DNA of 6,807 bases from Desulfobacteraceae bacterium (GTDB taxonomy: Bacteria; Desulfobacterota; Desulfobacteria; Desulfobacterales; BuS5). A program made the position numbers and the translations under genes. The notes under the pieces were generated by a model, which had not been told where the DNA came from, did no database searches, and saw only the letters and a list, made by a program, of their open reading frames with translations. Positions 5,264 to 6,807 of the stretch are shown here, one piece after another. How positions within the stretch are numbered: position 1 is the stretch's first letter; each line of letters starts with the position of its first letter. The stretch spans positions 1 to 6,807 of the forward strand of contig JAUVKE010000142.1 of the NCBI GenBank assembly GCA_030592105.1, given 5' to 3'.

Positions 5264-6807
5264 ATGACTGACGACAGCACATCAGATAAAGTAATACCGA
5301 TTTTTAAAAAAATCGCTGGGCCGACATATGTACCTGAAATATCCGCAAAAACAGTTATCCAAAAAATTCTTCCCTACGCAGAGAACATATTCTGTAAGGA
5401 AGGGGATGACCTGTTAATTAAAGGTGATGAACCAAAGGCTTTTTACTATTTAAAAAAAGGATCTGTGGAAGTCTCCTATAATTCTGAAGATACCCGGGTT
5501 ACAGTGGCCCTGCTCGGCTCAGGAGATTTTTTCGGCGAAATCAGTTTTTTTGACGAGACTTCACGGGTTCGGGATATAAGGGCAACTGAGAATGCTGATA
5601 TCTCCCTGTTTAACAATAAAGTTTTAAATAAAATTTTCACAGCGGATCCATTTTTATATCAAAATTTTCTTACCCTCATCACCAGATCAATCTGTTCCAA
5701 ATTCAGACAAATTTTAGAAGAACGGGAGCCGATTCAAACATATGCAGCTTCGCTGGCAATTGGAAAACAGGGCTATAGAGAAGCAAAACCCCTCCCAAAA
5801 GACTTCCTTTTATCCCCTGAAGGGCGTGCAGCAAATGAAATAGTTGAAACATTCAAGGCTCAGATCTTTGAGCTTTCTTATGATTTGCAGGAAGACCCAT
5901 TTCAGGATATTCGGGATGATTTTAAAAAAAAAGGTACTAAATTATTTGATTCATTTAATAATCAGCTTGAATCTTTGATCTGGGATATTAGTGATTCGGA
6001 ACAAGACTATCTGTTAAAAGGGTATATTTTTAAAGAGATCTTCCCTTTTTTCATGAGGAGCCGGTTCATTGAAAGGGCCTATTATAAACCCAAAGGTTAT
6101 GCCGGTGATTTTTTGATGATGGAAAAGCTCTACAGAAATCAGCCGGAAGGAGATGGTAAACTTGGGGAGCTTATTGATCACTGGGTCCTTAATACAAAAC
6201 CTGCCAAAGGGATAAGGAAACGTCGTAAATTATTAGGGGAGCTCCTTGCTTCCCTTACCCGGGAAAGATTGAATAATGGAAATAAAATCAACATAATGAA
6301 CCTGGCCTGCGGTTCAAACCGGGAATTGTTCGACTTTTTATCCCAGTGCGACTATACTGAAAAAATTGCAGCAACCTGTATTGATATAGATCCGGGCGCT
6401 CTGGAATATACCAACAACCGTGTAGATATATTTCCCCACAATGCTTCCATTCGCCTGATGACCGAAAATCTTCTTAAATGGTTTTTGGGCAAAGTTAAAC
6501 ATGATTTCGGACAGCAGGATATTATCTACTCTCCAGGGCTTGCTGATTATCTGGACAGAATGCTTTTTTTATCCATGCTAAAACGCTGTTACGAATTTTT
6601 AAAACCAGGAGGTATACTTGTGGTGGGAAATTTTTCTCCGGCAAACCCCATAAGGGCAACCATGGATTATGTTCTGCACTGGGAACTGGTACACAGAGAT
6701 GAAAACCAGCTTAAACGACTTTTTGCAGAGACCCGCTTTAAGGATAATGTGAAAATTTTATCTGAAAAGGACCAGATAAATTTTTTTGCAGTGGCACAAA
6801 GGATTGA
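5264..6807 (+). CDS. Cyclic-nucleotide-binding domain / SAM methyltransferase fusion, 3' end outside the window
   Basis: The frame is open for 514 codons from a well-placed ATG to the window edge. Residues about 35-130 form a Crp/Fnr-type cNMP-binding beta-roll: KEGDDLLIKGDEPKAFYYL, then the cassette FGEISFFDETSRVRDIRATE (90-109). The Arg-Ser/Thr that holds the cyclic phosphate in CAP reads Arg-Asp here, so binding of cAMP is doubtful. No helix-turn-helix follows. A helical linker (about 135-265) leads to YYKPKGYAGDFLMMEKLY (273-290) and a class I methyltransferase: motif I IMNLACGSNRE (344-354), acidic loop CIDIDPGAL (372-380), IIYSPGLADYLD (420-431), LKPGGILVVGNF (446-457) and MDYVLHWELVHR (467-478). 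These blocks match proteins usually annotated as extracellular-factor (3-hydroxypalmitic acid methyl ester) biosynthesis-like, but the real substrate is unknown. FFAVAQRI at the edge resembles the final strand, so only a few residues are probably missing. Confidence 0.88.
   Translation, partial: MTDDSTSDKVIPIFKKIAGPTYVPEISAKTVIQKILPYAENIFCKEGDDLLIKGDEPKAFYYLKKGSVEVSYNSEDTRVTVALLGSGDFFGEISFFDETSRVRDIRATENADISLFNNKVLNKIFTADPFLYQNFLTLITRSICSKFRQILEEREPIQTYAASLAIGKQGYREAKPLPKDFLLSPEGRAANEIVETFKAQIFELSYDLQEDPFQDIRDDFKKKGTKLFDSFNNQLESLIWDISDSEQDYLLKGYIFKEIFPFFMRSRFIERAYYKPKGYAGDFLMMEKLYRNQPEGDGKLGELIDHWVLNTKPAKGIRKRRKLLGELLASLTRERLNNGNKINIMNLACGSNRELFDFLSQCDYTEKIAATCIDIDPGALEYTNNRVDIFPHNASIRLMTENLLKWFLGKVKHDFGQQDIIYSPGLADYLDRMLFLSMLKRCYEFLKPGGILVVGNFSPANPIRATMDYVLHWELVHRDENQLKRLFAETRFKDNVKILSEKDQINFFAVAQRI

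Overview
The window looks like chromosomal DNA of an AT-rich Gram-negative anaerobe, most plausibly a Desulfobacterota (deltaproteobacterial sulfate-reducer type). This is inferred from a DapL-type diaminopimelate pathway enzyme, a BtuF without a lipobox (so a soluble periplasmic protein), and a cyclic-nucleotide-binding/methyltransferase fusion of a kind I associate with that group. No rRNA or marker gene fixes the taxonomy.

Layout. Positions 1-573 (minus strand) hold the first 191 codons of an MBL-fold hydrolase that runs off the left edge. Positions 574-1171 are a 598-bp intergenic region between divergent transcription units. On the plus strand follow dapL (1172-2401), btuF-like (2416-3330), btuC-like (3311-4330) and btuD-like (4336-5166). 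They are spaced by 14 bp, a 20-bp overlap and 5 bp, which indicates one operon. After a 97-bp gap with a strong Shine-Dalgarno, a cNMP-binding/SAM-methyltransferase fusion starts at 5264 and is still open at the right edge.

How the genes work together. BtuF, BtuC and BtuD form a complete type II ABC importer: periplasmic binding protein, membrane permease and ATPase. BtuF resembles the E. coli cobalamin binder closely enough to favour a corrinoid substrate over a ferric siderophore. DapL makes LL-diaminopimelate for lysine and peptidoglycan. Its place at the head of a corrinoid-uptake operon is not explained by a known pathway link, and I see no cobalamin riboswitch. The fusion protein pairs a Crp-type sensor fold with a methyltransferase instead of a DNA-binding domain.

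The most notable non-coding feature is an 86-bp palindromic element at 603-688. It has perfect 13-bp terminal inverted repeats starting GTAA and is bounded by an exact 8-bp direct repeat (AAATTAAA). This is the signature of a non-autonomous, IS66-type miniature element. It lies between a perfect-consensus sigma-70 promoter (TTGACA, 17 bp, TATAAT, minus strand, 744-772) and the start codon of the MBL gene. It should therefore be transcribed as a strong hairpin in that gene's leader.
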